A DNA stretch of 64,000 nucleotides from JBHENC01 sp046262295 (GCA_046262295.1 JBHENC010000006.1:248001-312000), one strand, 5' to 3'; positions 24,539 to 34,035 are shown, counted from the stretch's first letter. A program made the numbers and translations. The notes: generated by a model not told the origin, from the letters alone.

Positions 24539-25177
24539 ATGGTGGTTCCCCAAACACTCTCCGACAATGACTTGCTGCGGCTGATGCTGGCCGGAGACGA
24601 GGCGGCGTTCGCGCTGTTGTACCAGCGCAGGCAGGGCGGCATTTATCGTTTTGCGTGGCAGATGTGCGGCTCTGAAATGATCGCGGAGGACGTTACGCAG
24701 GAAGTCTTTATGGCTCTCTTGCGCGACGAAGCGCGTGGCTACGATCCGGCGCGCGGCTCGCTCGCCGCTTACCTGTACGGCATCGCGCGCCATCAAGTGT
24801 TGCGCGCCTTGGAGCGAGACAAGTCATATGTCCCGCTTAACGGCGACGGCGGCACGGATGATGACGCGCCCGTTGCCGAAGCGTTAATCAACCGCAGCGA
24901 CCTGCTGGCGAATCTGGCGCGCGAAGAGATGGTCGCGCAACTGCACGGGGCGATTGCCACCTTGCCCGCACATTACCGCGAAGCGTTGGTGCTATGCGAT
25001 CTGCACGAGATGAGCTACGCGGAGGCCGCCCTTATTATCAACTGCGCGGTGGGAACAGTTCGCTCGCGGCTGCATCGCGCGCGCGCCTTGCTGATCGAAA
25101 AACTGCACGCGACAAAGGATGCGCCGGAACATGAAACAACATCACAAAAGATTCTTCCGGCGGGGTGCTTCGCATGA
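24539..25177 (+). CDS. ECF-family RNA polymerase sigma factor
   Basis: A 212-residue sigma factor. Region 2: 'LMLAGDEAAFALLYQRRQ', 'MIAEDVTQEVFMALLRD', 'LAAYLYGIARHQVLRALERD'. Region 4: 'LPAHYREALVLCDLHEMSYA' and the recognition helix 'INCAVGTVRSRLHRARALL'. It directs polymerase to a small regulon when released from its anti-sigma factor. The next gene starts within its stop codon (ATGA), and that gene encodes a zinc-finger membrane protein, the likely anti-sigma. Confidence 0.94.
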   Translation: MVVPQTLSDNDLLRLMLAGDEAAFALLYQRRQGGIYRFAWQMCGSEMIAEDVTQEVFMALLRDEARGYDPARGSLAAYLYGIARHQVLRALERDKSYVPLNGDGGTDDDAPVAEALINRSDLLANLAREEMVAQLHGAIATLPAHYREALVLCDLHEMSYAEAALIINCAVGTVRSRLHRARALLIEKLHATKDAPEHETTSQKILPAGCFA

Positions 25178-26082
25178 ATTGCCAAAAGTTTGAAGCGACG
25201 ATTAACGATCTGGCGCGTGCGTGTGTGATGGACGCCGCGTTGAATGCGGAAATGCAGAAGCACGCGGCAGCTTGCGGGCGTTGCGCCGCGCGTCTGGCGG
25301 ACGAGCGCGCCTTGAGCCAGGGCTTGCGCGCTGTGATGGAAGCGAGCGAGACTGTCGAAACTCCTCCACACATTGAAGCGACGCTTCGCGCGGCCTTTCG
25401 CCATCGCGCCGCGCAAGCGCAAGGCTTCTCTTCTTATGCAAACGCGCCGCTGGAAACGATTGAAGGCTTCAAGGCAAAGCAGCTCGTGCCCCGCGCGCTG
25501 GCGCGTCAAACCATGATGGCAATTGCGGCGGCACTCGTCCTTGCCTGCCTGACTTTCCCCGCCCGTTTGCTCTACGCGCCGTCAACCGAAATAACAGAGA
25601 CGCCGACAATCAGTGTTGCGCAGAGTTCGCCGCAGGCGGTGGTTTCCGCTGCGCCCGCGTTCGCACCTTCGCCGGGCATACAGAGCGCAGCGCCTTCACG
25701 GGACTTTGTCGCCGCCCAATCGAGCTACAGCACTTCGCAAGCAAACTTCAAAAACGCATCTGATCGCACGGGGCGTGTCTTCGTCGCTGAAGCAATGAGG
25801 CGCGGCGAGCGCGCGAAATCAACTCCGGGTTCTGCGCCTGCCGCAGATGCCGCGCTAAGTAGCGCGGGCGAAACAGAGATTGCGACGGACTTTCTGCCGC
25901 TGGTGGATGCCGACAGTCTTACTACACAGGACGGCGGACAGCTTGTGCGCGTTAAGCTGCCGCGCTCGGCTTTGCTCGCCTTCGGTTTGCCGATGAACAT
26001 AGAGCGCGCGGATGAACCCGTGAAGGCGGATGTCGTCGTCGGTGAAGACGGACTCGCTCGCGCAATTCGCTTTGTGCGCTAA
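25174..26082 (+). CDS. Membrane anti-sigma factor with zf-HC2 domain
   Basis: A 302-residue protein. The N-terminal 'MNCQKFEATINDL' plus 'HAAACGRCAARL' gives the H-x3-C-x2-C zinc-binding anti-sigma domain. A single membrane segment follows ('MMAIAAALVLACLTF', about residues 113-128). The periplasmic part is low-complexity, then a small beta domain ends 'KADVVVGEDGLARAIRFVR'. It should hold the upstream ECF sigma factor at the membrane until a signal releases it. Translation is coupled to the sigma gene by a four-base overlap. Confidence 0.85.
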   Translation: MNCQKFEATINDLARACVMDAALNAEMQKHAAACGRCAARLADERALSQGLRAVMEASETVETPPHIEATLRAAFRHRAAQAQGFSSYANAPLETIEGFKAKQLVPRALARQTMMAIAAALVLACLTFPARLLYAPSTEITETPTISVAQSSPQAVVSAAPAFAPSPGIQSAAPSRDFVAAQSSYSTSQANFKNASDRTGRVFVAEAMRRGERAKSTPGSAPAADAALSSAGETEIATDFLPLVDADSLTTQDGGQLVRVKLPRSALLAFGLPMNIERADEPVKADVVVGEDGLARAIRFVR

Positions 26083-26197
26083 GACAATAGGGACGACAGA
26101 AACGACTAAGACGAAACGCTTCATTCGCCATTGGCAGAGATTCACTCGCAGCGTTTCTTTTGATAACTCGACTTATCAACGAAGGAGATTAAAACAG

Positions 26198-27316
26198 ATG
26201 GTCCAAAGTAATTCTGTAAAGTTTTTCGGCGGCGCATTCTTGACGCTCGCCATCGCCTGCGCCGCAACGAGCGCGCAGGATAAACCGCAAACGACAGATG
26301 CGCCGAAGCGTGACGGCGAAGTGCGAATCGAGCGCAACATCATAGTTCAAACACCGGACGGCGCAAGCCTTCCGGTACCACCGCCACCGCCGAATCTGCC
26401 ATTCGGAGCGATGGAAGTTTTCGGGCACGGCGGCACGTTCGATTTCGTCTCGACTGAGTTGAATTTGAGCGGCAAAGTCGTCAAAGGCGCGCCGTATTCG
26501 GCAACCGGCGTCACGGAAAGAACGCAAACGCTTCCCGATGGAAATCGCATCGTCAATAAATCTTCCAGCCAGCTTTACCGCGACAGCGAAGGCCGCACGC
26601 GCCGCGAGCAAACAGTTAGTTTTATCAACAGCTTTATGGCGGCCAATCCGAACGAAGCTTCGCGCACCATTTTCATTAACGATCCGGTAGCGGGCGTTAA
26701 TTACATACTGAATGAAAAAGATCATACGGCGCGCAAACTGAAGAACTTTAGTTTCGATATGAACGCATTGCGCAACAGTATGCTCGCCGGTAAGTCCGGA
26801 CTTGCCGCCATACAGTTGAAAAACGGCCTCAATAACGGAGAGAAAATCGTTATTATCAACGAGACTAAAGACGGCGTGGCGACCACGAAGGAATACAGAG
26901 GCAAAGAAGCAGACGAAGCCTTAGCGCGAATCAAAAAAGAGAGGGGGGATAAAGCGCCCGCCCTTGCTTCTTCTCTGCCAAATCGCTCGCCTAACACCAG
27001 AACCGAATCGCTCGGCAAGCAAATTATCGAGGGCGTCGAAGCCGAAGGCACACGCACGACGACGACGATTCCGGCGGGAAAAATCGGCAACGAACGCGAC
27101 ATAGACATTGTTTCCGAACGCTGGTACTCAAACGAATTGCAAGCGCTCGTGATGACCAAACAGGACGACCCGCGCACGGGCACGAATGTTTATCGTTTGA
27201 CTAACATCTCGCGCGGTGAACCCTCTCGCACGCTGTTTGAAGTTCCCGCAGACTACACTGTCAAAGCAAACGAACCACTTGTTCGCCGCACGATGCGCAT
27301 GAAAAAAGAAGAGTAA
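26198..27316 (+). CDS. Secreted protein of the ECF operon, unknown function
   Basis: 372 residues from ATG 26198, preceded by GAAGGAGA. The signal peptide is 'VKFFGGAFLTLAIACAATSAQ'. The mature part contains 'SSQLYRDSEGRTRREQTV' and 'RTIFINDPVAGVNYILNEKD', a pattern seen in exported proteins next to sigma/anti-sigma genes. The second half repeats similar themes ('SLGKQIIEGVEAEGTRTTTT', 'SERWYSNELQALVMTKQDDP'). No enzyme motif is evident. It lies 115 bp after the anti-sigma gene and is likely part of the envelope-stress regulon. Confidence 0.75.
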   Translation: MVQSNSVKFFGGAFLTLAIACAATSAQDKPQTTDAPKRDGEVRIERNIIVQTPDGASLPVPPPPPNLPFGAMEVFGHGGTFDFVSTELNLSGKVVKGAPYSATGVTERTQTLPDGNRIVNKSSSQLYRDSEGRTRREQTVSFINSFMAANPNEASRTIFINDPVAGVNYILNEKDHTARKLKNFSFDMNALRNSMLAGKSGLAAIQLKNGLNNGEKIVIINETKDGVATTKEYRGKEADEALARIKKERGDKAPALASSLPNRSPNTRTESLGKQIIEGVEAEGTRTTTTIPAGKIGNERDIDIVSERWYSNELQALVMTKQDDPRTGTNVYRLTNISRGEPSRTLFEVPADYTVKANEPLVRRTMRMKKEE

Positions 27317-27339
27317 AGATTCACTGTTTTTCGACAAAG

Positions 27340-27370
27340 AAAGGCGAAGCGTTCACTGTGCTTCGCCTTT
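27340..27370 (+). terminator. Rho-independent terminator
   Basis: AAAGGCGAAGC (27340-27350) pairs perfectly with GCTTCGCCTTT (27360-27370) around a nine-base loop, 24 bp after the stop of the secreted-protein gene. It closes the sigma operon. Confidence 0.8.
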
Positions 27371-27481
27371 TGTCATTCCTGTGCGATAAAATTTCTACGG
27401 CTCTATGAAATTGCTTACGCTTGTGTGAGTTAAGAGAAGCTTGATCTTAAATGTGATTAGCGAAAAATTCTTTACCTGTAA

Positions 27482-28159
27482 ATGGATAAGGTGATGATTA
27501 ACGAAAAGATAACGGTGACGGTGTTTCAGCAGAACGCGCGGATTGTCGGGTGCGGGCGGACGGGTCGGGCGATGTGTGTTGATCCGGGCGGCGAGGTCGG
27601 ACGGATTGTCGAACGGCTTGAGCAGACGGGTTTGGAGTTGCAGGCGATTGCTTTGACGCACGCGCATATGGATCACGTGGGTGGCGTCTCTGAATTAAAG
27701 AAGCTGTACCCGGAAGCGTTGATAATTCTGCATGAGGCGGACGCGCCGCTCTACGCCGCGCTGCCGGAACAACCCGCGTGGCTGGGGATTCCGCGTGCAG
27801 AGTGGGGCGCGCTCGGCTTCGTGTATGACGCGCCGCCCGCTATCGAAAAATACTGGACGGAGGGAGAGGTTTACGGCCTTGGCGAGCTGGAATTTCAGGT
27901 GCTGCATTGTCCGGGACACACGCCCGGCCATGTCGTGCTGTTCGAGAAGCGCGAGCGCACGCTTTTCGCCGGAGATTGTTTGTTTAATGGTTCAATCGGA
28001 AGAACTGATTTGCCGGGCGGGTCTATGGAAGAATTGATGGAGTCGCTCGTGAATAAGATTGTGCCGCTCGGCGACGACGTGAAAGTTTGCTGCGGGCATG
28101 GTGAAGATACGACCATCGGGCGCGAGCGGCTTCACAATCCGTTTCTCACAAATACTTAA
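27482..28159 (+). CDS. Metallo-beta-lactamase-fold hydrolase, glyoxalase II-like
   Basis: A 225-residue enzyme with the di-zinc motif 'LTHAHMDHVGG', the second-metal 'LHCPGHTPGHVVLFEK', 'LFAGDCLF' and final 'CCGHGEDTTIGRER'. The small size and absence of the C-terminal glyoxalase II helical domain point to the general YcbL/GloB-like hydrolase group acting on thioesters. The ATG at 27494 (five codons in) is a plausible alternative start because AAGG precedes it. It stands alone. Confidence 0.87.
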   Translation: MDKVMINEKITVTVFQQNARIVGCGRTGRAMCVDPGGEVGRIVERLEQTGLELQAIALTHAHMDHVGGVSELKKLYPEALIILHEADAPLYAALPEQPAWLGIPRAEWGALGFVYDAPPAIEKYWTEGEVYGLGELEFQVLHCPGHTPGHVVLFEKRERTLFAGDCLFNGSIGRTDLPGGSMEELMESLVNKIVPLGDDVKVCCGHGEDTTIGRERLHNPFLTNT

Positions 28160-28182
28160 TGCAAACGAAAGAGGCGTTGGAG

Positions 28183-28207
28183 ACCGGCGAAGGGAGAGAA
28201 CGCCGGT
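28183..28207. terminator. Short hairpin between convergent genes
   Basis: ACCGGCG (28183-28189) and CGCCGGT (28201-28207) form a 7-bp stem followed by TACTTCTTTT. It separates the MBL hydrolase from a convergent small gene. Confidence 0.5.
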
Positions 28208-28464
28208 TACTTCTTTTCTGCGGCGGGATTCGTGGGCAGTTTCTCTTTCATCTGATCCCACTTTTCTTTCGCCTCGCTGCTCAAATCGCCGGGCAGCGTT
28301 TCAACCGGCACGTTATTATCGGCGCAGAACACGCGCCATAGCATAAAGCGCGCATCGTACTGGCCTGTTTCGTCGGAGATGACGTTCGCAGGTTGCGGCG
28401 TCTCTTTCTGTTTCTCTTCAACCAACTGTTTTGTTTCCTTCCTTGATTCAAACTCAAACTGCAA
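28207..28464 (-). CDS. Small charged protein, unknown function
   Basis: About 85 residues, starting at TTG 28464 with a weak ribosome site. The sequence is Lys/Glu-rich at both ends with a central 'YDARFMLWRVFCADNNVP' core that does not look random. The terminal 'SEAKEKWDQMKEKLP' is helical. There is no signal peptide or recognised domain. The true start could differ. It lies between a terminator and an anti-sigma gene on the same strand. Confidence 0.45.
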   Translation of the reverse strand: MQFEFESRKETKQLVEEKQKETPQPANVISDETGQYDARFMLWRVFCADNNVPVETLPGDLSSEAKEKWDQMKEKLPTNPAAEKK

Positions 28465-28517
28465 CGCCCGTACATTTTAACAAAATTGTGAAGCGGGCGC
28501 GCGTGAGCGAAGGCAGG

Positions 28518-29351
28518 CTAAGAAGGCGTGCTCAGTAAATATTTTTCGCCGGTCGGAGAGTTTTCGCCGTGCGCCGGTTCAATCGTGACGGCGAAGATCG
28601 AAGCGTTGCGTCCGGCGGCGGGGATTTGCTCTTCGAGTTCGGCGCGCCCGGCGGCGTCTGTCATAAAGACTTTTCCGGGAATGGGCTTGCCACCGGCGAT
28701 GAACCAGATTTGATACGCTTTACCGGCGGGCGCGGGCGGTAGATCGTAAGCGAAAAAGAGCGCGTGCCCGGTGCGGCTGTCGAAGGCGAGTTTAGCGCGC
28801 GCGTGCGGCGCAACGCTCGTTCCCGTGAGCTGTGCGATGTGGGCATCGGGCGCGCTTAAAAATTCTCGCGTCGAACGCTCGTGCGCCAATTGCTCGCGCA
28901 CCTTCGTCTCACGATTCCAGAGCGCGACGAGCGCGATGGTCAGCGCCAGAATCGCCAGCGACGCGGCGAGCGCGCCAGACCAGAACGCGGATTTACTCAA
29001 AAAGAATCTCTGGTCGGCTGTCTTCTCCGGTCTTCGTAAAGGTAAAACTTTGCCGTTCTCTTCAACCGGATCATGATCGGAACGAGCGTCCGCGCCGCGC
29101 ATCCCCGACGCTTGCGAAGACGGCGAATTTTCACTAAGGCGGGCGAGAATGTTGGCGCGCAATTCGGATGGAGGCGCAACGGGTTCGATTGCGAGCGCGA
29201 GTTGCGCGGCCGTGTCGCGCCATTCGACGAGTTCGCGGCGACACTCCGGGCACGTTGCCAGATGCTTTTGCAACGCCTCCCGTTCGGCGTCGTCGAGCGC
29301 AGCAATCGCTTCCAGCGCCAGCATTTCTGTGTACTCGTCGTGGTTCATCAA
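28518..29351 (-). CDS. RskA-family anti-sigma factor
   Basis: A 277-residue membrane protein. The N-terminal zinc-finger-like anti-sigma segment reads 'ALEAIAALDDAEREALQKHL' plus 'CPECRRELVEW'. One membrane span is 'WSGALAASLAILALTIALVALW' split around residue 130. The periplasmic RskA domain includes 'FFAYDLPPAPAGKAYQIWFI' and 'SIFAVTIEPA'. It should inhibit the sigma factor encoded five bases upstream, with release by regulated proteolysis. Confidence 0.9.
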   Translation of the reverse strand: MMNHDEYTEMLALEAIAALDDAEREALQKHLATCPECRRELVEWRDTAAQLALAIEPVAPPSELRANILARLSENSPSSQASGMRGADARSDHDPVEENGKVLPLRRPEKTADQRFFLSKSAFWSGALAASLAILALTIALVALWNRETKVREQLAHERSTREFLSAPDAHIAQLTGTSVAPHARAKLAFDSRTGHALFFAYDLPPAPAGKAYQIWFIAGGKPIPGKVFMTDAAGRAELEEQIPAAGRNASIFAVTIEPAHGENSPTGEKYLLSTPS

Positions 29352-29356
29352 AAGCT

Positions 29357-29938
29357 TTAACGAAGATTCTCGGCTTGCGAGCGTAAAAGAATGCGCAGGC
29401 GTGCGAGTCCGGCGCGCGTGCGCGTCTTCACAGTACCAAGCGGCTCATTGGTGCGCGCCGCTATTTCCGATTGCGTCAATCCTTCAAAGTAGGCGAGCAC
29501 GAGTGTGCGCCTTTGCTCTTCGGGAATCTGTGCCAGCGCGCGGCTGACGATCTCGCGTTGCTCGGCGGCGAGCGTCGCGGTGGCCGCGTTCGTGACGGGC
29601 GAGATAAGCAACTCGCTGGTACGCGCGGCTTCTTCGACGGTGCGTTCGCGTGAACCCAGTGAGCGCAGGCGATCAATGGCGCGGCTGCGCGCAATGGTTA
29701 CGAGCCATGTAAAAACGCGCCCCCGCGTTTCGTCGAAATCCGCCGCGTGTTGCCAGACGCGCCAGAAAACTTCCTGCAAAACATCTTCGGCCTCCGCCCT
29801 GTCATGTAGTATACGGAGCAAAAGGCCGAATAGGATTGAGTTGTAACGATCATAAAGCGCGGCGAGCGAACTTTCGTCGCCGCGCGTGATCGCTTCCAGA
29901 AGCTGCGCGTCGGTCGTTTGTGCTTGTTCTGACTTCAA
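29357..29938 (-). CDS. ECF sigma factor, SigK-like
   Basis: A 193-residue sigma factor. Region 2: 'SLAALYDRYNSILFGLLLRI', 'EDVLQEVFWRVWQHAADFDE', 'VFTWLVTIARSRAIDRLRSL'. Region 4: 'IPEEQRRTLVLAYFEGLTQS' and 'EPLGTVKTRTRAGLARLR'. Pairing with an RskA-type anti-sigma factor immediately downstream is the standard SigK arrangement, controlling envelope or oxidative-stress genes. The aldolase gene lies 36 bp upstream on the same strand, so read-through is possible. Confidence 0.94.
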   Translation of the reverse strand: MKSEQAQTTDAQLLEAITRGDESSLAALYDRYNSILFGLLLRILHDRAEAEDVLQEVFWRVWQHAADFDETRGRVFTWLVTIARSRAIDRLRSLGSRERTVEEAARTSELLISPVTNAATATLAAEQREIVSRALAQIPEEQRRTLVLAYFEGLTQSEIAARTNEPLGTVKTRTRAGLARLRILLRSQAENLR

Positions 29939-29974
29939 TGCTTTTCAGAAGTAAATGCTTGAATCAAACTTCCT

Positions 29975-31084
29975 TTAAGCGACGGTAATGTCTTTCGACA
30001 AATAAACGTCCTGCACCGCGTTGAGCACCTTGACGCCTTCGGGCATCGGGCGTTGAAAAGCTTTGCGACCCGAAATAAGACCCATCCCGCCGCCGCGTTT
30101 GTTGATGACGGCGGTGCGCACGGCATCGTGTAAATCACTTTCGCCTTTGGAGTCGCCGCCGCTATTGATTAAGCCGCAGCGTCCCATGTAGCAGTTCGCC
30201 ACCTGATAGCGCACGAGATCAATCGGATGATCGCTGCTCAACTTTTCGTAGATCAAATTGCTGGCCTTGCCGTAGGGCGCGTCTTTCGACAGATTGAGTT
30301 GATTGTAGCCGCCGTTGCGCACAGGCAGTTTCTGTTTGATGATGTCGGCCTGAATCGTGCAGCCCAGATGGTTGGCCTGACCCGTCAAATCCGCCGCTTC
30401 GTGCATATCGCCTGACTTGGTTTTGAACTGCGAGTTGCGCAGGTAGCACCAGAGAATGGTCGCCATGCCGAGTTCGTGCGCGTAAGCGAAAGCTTCGGCG
30501 ACTTCCGTGATCTGCCGCGTTGATTCGTCGGAGCCGAAGTAGATGGTCGCGCCGACGGCGATGGCGCCCATGTCGCGCGCTTCGTCAATCGTGCCGAACA
30601 TAATTTGATCGAACTTGTTCGGGTAGGTGAGCAATTCGTTGTGATTGATTTTGACGATGAACGGAATCTTGTGCGCGTAGCGGCGCGCGACGATGCCGAG
30701 CACGCCGTAGGTGGAAGCGACGGCATTGCAGCCGCCTTCAATGGCGAGCTTGACGATGTTTTCGGGATCGAAATACTGCGGGTTGGGAGCAAACGAAGCG
30801 CCCGCCGAATGCTCTATGCCCTGGTCAACGGGCAGAATCGAAAGATAGCCTGTGCCTGCGAGCCTGCCGTTGTCGAAGAGGGTTTGCAGCGAACGCAGCA
30901 CAGCGGGCGTGCGGTCGGATACAAGCCAAACGCGGTCTATGAAATCCGGCCCCGGCAATTGCAGTTGATCTTTGGGAATTGTTTGCGACGTGTAATCGAG
31001 CAGCGTGCGCGCGTCTTCCGCGCCCAATATCTCTTCAATGTTGGAAGCGTTTGAAGCGTCAGTGCGCTGGAGTTCGGTAGCCAT
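29975..31084 (-). CDS. fbaB: Class I fructose-bisphosphate aldolase, DhnA/FbaB type
   Basis: A 369-residue Schiff-base aldolase for glycolysis/gluconeogenesis. 'LPVDQGIEHSAGASFAPNP', 'VKINHNELLTYPNKFDQIMF', 'GAIAVGATIYFGSDES' and 'GLINSGGDSKGESDL' match the archaeal-type (FbaB) enzyme. The start 31084 (MATELQRTDAS) has AGGAGG 11 bases upstream; an upstream in-frame ATG at 31129 would bury that site. Together with pckA it supports gluconeogenic metabolism. Confidence 0.94.
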   Translation of the reverse strand: MATELQRTDASNASNIEEILGAEDARTLLDYTSQTIPKDQLQLPGPDFIDRVWLVSDRTPAVLRSLQTLFDNGRLAGTGYLSILPVDQGIEHSAGASFAPNPQYFDPENIVKLAIEGGCNAVASTYGVLGIVARRYAHKIPFIVKINHNELLTYPNKFDQIMFGTIDEARDMGAIAVGATIYFGSDESTRQITEVAEAFAYAHELGMATILWCYLRNSQFKTKSGDMHEAADLTGQANHLGCTIQADIIKQKLPVRNGGYNQLNLSKDAPYGKASNLIYEKLSSDHPIDLVRYQVANCYMGRCGLINSGGDSKGESDLHDAVRTAVINKRGGGMGLISGRKAFQRPMPEGVKVLNAVQDVYLSKDITVA

Positions 31085-31542
31085 TTTCTTTGCGTCCTCC
31101 TGTGGCTGGATAATAGTGTGAAATATCAACGAGGTCGAACGAGGCCGTAACAGGCTGCGGATTATAGCACGACGACGCCTCTTTCAATGCAGCCTCTTTG
31201 CTTTCAAGCCGCGCTGCGAATTCTTTATGAAACTTATGAAACCGCTTTCATTGCAAAATAGTTGTTGACATCGGTCTCATGAAGTTTGATACTCCCGTCG
31301 TTCGCCGGAAAGTCTTCTCACGCGCGTTAACACGGGTTAACCTCACGCTGACCAGACTTAACTCATACCTTCAATACTTAACACTATTGAATTTGTCGGC
31401 TGGCAAACACCAAACGCACCTTAACCTGACGAATCCGGCGACCGCGTTTACACGGAGCGAGTGGTTTATTGCACTTCTCTTCGTTTCACGCCATCACTGC
31501 ATTCCGCCGTCTTTTTCTCAACCTCAAATAAGGAGACGCACC
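31085..31542. other. Divergent intergenic region fbaB / Rhs gene
   Basis: No gene is supported here. TTAAC occurs at 31327, 31337, 31358, 31378 and 31421, with steps of 10, 21, 20 and 43 bp (close to helical turns). This hints at a regulator binding one DNA face upstream of the Rhs gene. No sigma-70 box is compelling. Confidence 0.4.
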
Positions 31543-33939
31543 ATGTTCAAAAGATTCATAACCATTATCACACTATTTGCCACCTCGACGCTCTTTATGA
31601 ACGGCCTCACGCGCGCTAACGATCTCACGCCCCCCCCCGCAAATTTAAGGCCAGCTAAAAAGAAGAGTTGCGCGCCATGCCAAGCCGCTTCGCAAGGCAA
31701 CACTCCGGCGGATCAACTCGATAAATTAGCGACGCTCGGCCGCCGCACACAACCGCTTCCATTCACGCCACTTCAGCGTTCCGCCTTCGAGGGCGCAAAC
31801 GTCAACATGGTCAGCACCGCAACCGGACATCTCGCTTTTGCCGTTACCGATCTCGAACTTAACAGCGGCGCAATGCCCATCACCTTTCAACGCACCTATG
31901 CCAGCGACCGCCGCGAAGATACGGGACTCGGCGCGGGCTGGTCTTTCGTCTTCGATGACCGCATCACGCTCAATGCTGATACGGCGTTGCTGACAACGGG
32001 AAGCGGCTCCGCGCTCGCTTTTCGCCGCATTGGGGAAACACAACGCTTCGTGCTGCAAATTGACGAACCGCTGCCGCATCAATCGTTCGACATCGCAGAC
32101 AAAGACACGATTATCGAACGCGCCAACGGCCTTACGCGCACTTACACAAAGCTCGGAGAAGCGTATCGCCTTACTCGAATCAGTGATCCGAACGGCAACG
32201 CCATCACAATCAGGTTCGACGACCGCGCGAACGTCAAACAGATTGCCAGCAACAGCGGCGCAACGCTCGCTCTTGAATGGACGGACGGCAAAGATGCACG
32301 CCTTCTCGCCGTCACTGACAGCACCAAACGGCGCATCACTTTCAAGCAGGACGGCCAACGCCTGCGCGCCGTCACCGATGCCGCTGGCGCAACGTGGACT
32401 TACAATTACGAGGGCGGCAAACTCACACGCGCCGCCGATCCGCTTAATCGAACATTGCTGCAACTGTGGTACGACAAAGCCGGGCGCGTCACGGAAGCGG
32501 GCGATGCGGCGGGCACGTCTCTCTATGGCTACGATTCGGCCTTGAACCCCATCTCACGCCGCACCGTTGTCACGGATCAGCTAGGAGCTGCGATTGTCTA
32601 CGAGCATACGGAGCGCGGCGCGGTGGCAGCCATTAGCAACGATGAAGCACAGACGGTACGCTTTGAATACAACGCTGCCAATCGCCCCGTGCGCATCACA
32701 AATTCGCTCGGCGACGAAACGACGTTCTCCTTCGACTCGCAGAATCAACTCCTTCGCCAAACATCGAGCGACGGCGCGGATAAGAGTTTCGCCTACGACG
32801 ACAAAGGCCAAATCACTTCGACGACGGAACACGGCGAGCGCACCGAGTTCATGCGCGACGAGCGAGGCAATGTAATCGCCGTCAGGAGTAGCGATGCGGC
32901 AAAGAGCTATCGCGTTGAACTGGATTCGCGCGGTCAGACAAAGACAATTTCATCCGGGCGCGGGCGCAACGTCTCTCTGGAGCACGATGCGGCGGGCAAC
33001 AAAACAGCTTTTGCCTATTCCGACGTGGGACGCTTTGAGACGAAACGCGATGCGGCGGGGCGCACCATCGCAGAGCGTCTCCCGTCAGGCTTGACGTATC
33101 GCAATGAATTCGACGCGCGCGGACTAATCACCAAACGAAGTGACAATCGCGGGCATTCTGCGACAGTAGAGCGGGATGGCAGCGGCGCGCCGGTAAGTTA
33201 CACTAGAGCCGACGGGACACAGATGCGTGCGGTTCGTGACGAGGCCGGACGTGTCACGATGCTCACGGGCTTTGACGGCATCACGCGCCGTTTCGGTTAC
33301 GATGCACGCGGCGCACTGACCGATTACGCTGATGGACGCGGTATACGTGTTAAGGCAGACTACGACGAGCATGGCCGCCTACGCAGTCTTACCGACGGCA
33401 AAGGCAACAAAGCGCTCATCGAACGCGACGAGCACGAACGCATCCTCCGCATCGCGTCATCCGAAGGCGTACGGCACACCGTCGCTAAAGATCAACCGGA
33501 TGCCGCTCGCTTTATCAAAACGAGCTACGGGCCGACCTCTTCAGCCAATGCACGGCAAACTATTAACATTGGAGATTTCTACGTGTCTGTGCTTGACAGC
33601 GTGTATCTCGCTTTCTTCTTCGGCGGGTCAGCCGATAATATTTGGCGTGATCCCTCTTCGTTGCTTGATCTTCTCGCATCACCCGAATCCGGTGGTGGTG
33701 AGACACGCGAGGAATGTATCTCTCGACACGCTAGTGCCTGCGATCAGGACTTCCAAGCAGAACTCAAAGGTGGTTTTATTGCAGGTCTGGTTGTGCTTGC
33801 AGGATGTACGCTTGCCACTGCATTGTTAGGAGCGGCAGTATGCACAGCTATTGCGGTCATCGTAGGTGATATTGCGATGAGTATTGCCAAGAATCGGGGG
33901 CAAGCCTGTCTGCTTCGAGCGCCGGATGGCTGTTCTTGA
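31543..33939 (+). CDS. Rhs/YD-repeat protein with hydrophobic Cys-rich C-terminal tip
   Basis: 798 residues from ATG 31543, preceded by AAGGAG. Signal peptide at residues 1-26, then a DUF6531-like N-terminal piece ('VNMVSTATGHLAFAVTDLEL', 'PITFQRTYASDRREDTGLGA'). About 20 YD repeats follow ('YDKAGRVTEAGDAAG', 'FDSQNQLLRQTSSDG', 'RDEAGRVTML'). Repeats end near residue 665. The last 130 residues differ: a linker, two Cys-x-Cys-like segments, then a strongly hydrophobic stretch ('GGFIAGLVVLAGCTLATALL') and a terminal 'APDGCS'. The canonical DPxGL core-closing motif is not seen. It looks like a small polymorphic toxin whose tip could insert into membranes. Two 4-TM genes follow, as expected for immunity. 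Confidence 0.8.
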   Translation: MFKRFITIITLFATSTLFMNGLTRANDLTPPPANLRPAKKKSCAPCQAASQGNTPADQLDKLATLGRRTQPLPFTPLQRSAFEGANVNMVSTATGHLAFAVTDLELNSGAMPITFQRTYASDRREDTGLGAGWSFVFDDRITLNADTALLTTGSGSALAFRRIGETQRFVLQIDEPLPHQSFDIADKDTIIERANGLTRTYTKLGEAYRLTRISDPNGNAITIRFDDRANVKQIASNSGATLALEWTDGKDARLLAVTDSTKRRITFKQDGQRLRAVTDAAGATWTYNYEGGKLTRAADPLNRTLLQLWYDKAGRVTEAGDAAGTSLYGYDSALNPISRRTVVTDQLGAAIVYEHTERGAVAAISNDEAQTVRFEYNAANRPVRITNSLGDETTFSFDSQNQLLRQTSSDGADKSFAYDDKGQITSTTEHGERTEFMRDERGNVIAVRSSDAAKSYRVELDSRGQTKTISSGRGRNVSLEHDAAGNKTAFAYSDVGRFETKRDAAGRTIAERLPSGLTYRNEFDARGLITKRSDNRGHSATVERDGSGAPVSYTRADGTQMRAVRDEAGRVTMLTGFDGITRRFGYDARGALTDYADGRGIRVKADYDEHGRLRSLTDGKGNKALIERDEHERILRIASSEGVRHTVAKDQPDAARFIKTSYGPTSSANARQTINIGDFYVSVLDSVYLAFFFGGSADNIWRDPSSLLDLLASPESGGGETREECISRHASACDQDFQAELKGGFIAGLVVLAGCTLATALLGAAVCTAIAVIVGDIAMSIAKNRGQACLLRAPDGCS

Positions 33940-33969
33940 GAGTGACTGAACCGATAGGTTAGGGGTCGG

Positions 33970-34001
33970 GTTTAGGGCACGCTGAGCGCCGTGCCCTAAA
34001 C
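33970..34001 (+). terminator. Strong terminator after the Rhs gene
   Basis: GTTTAGGGCACG (33970-33981) and CGTGCCCTAAAC (33990-34001) form a perfect 12-bp stem with an 8-base loop, followed by TCTTT. The putative immunity gene downstream therefore needs its own promoter or depends on read-through. Confidence 0.8.
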
Positions 34002-34035
34002 TCTTTCGTCATCTTAGTCAAAAGAGGAGTTTAAT

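Noticed and set aside
31726..32463. 245-codon minus-strand frame opposite the YD repeats
   Set aside because: Antisense shadow created by the repeat composition; no start context or domain.
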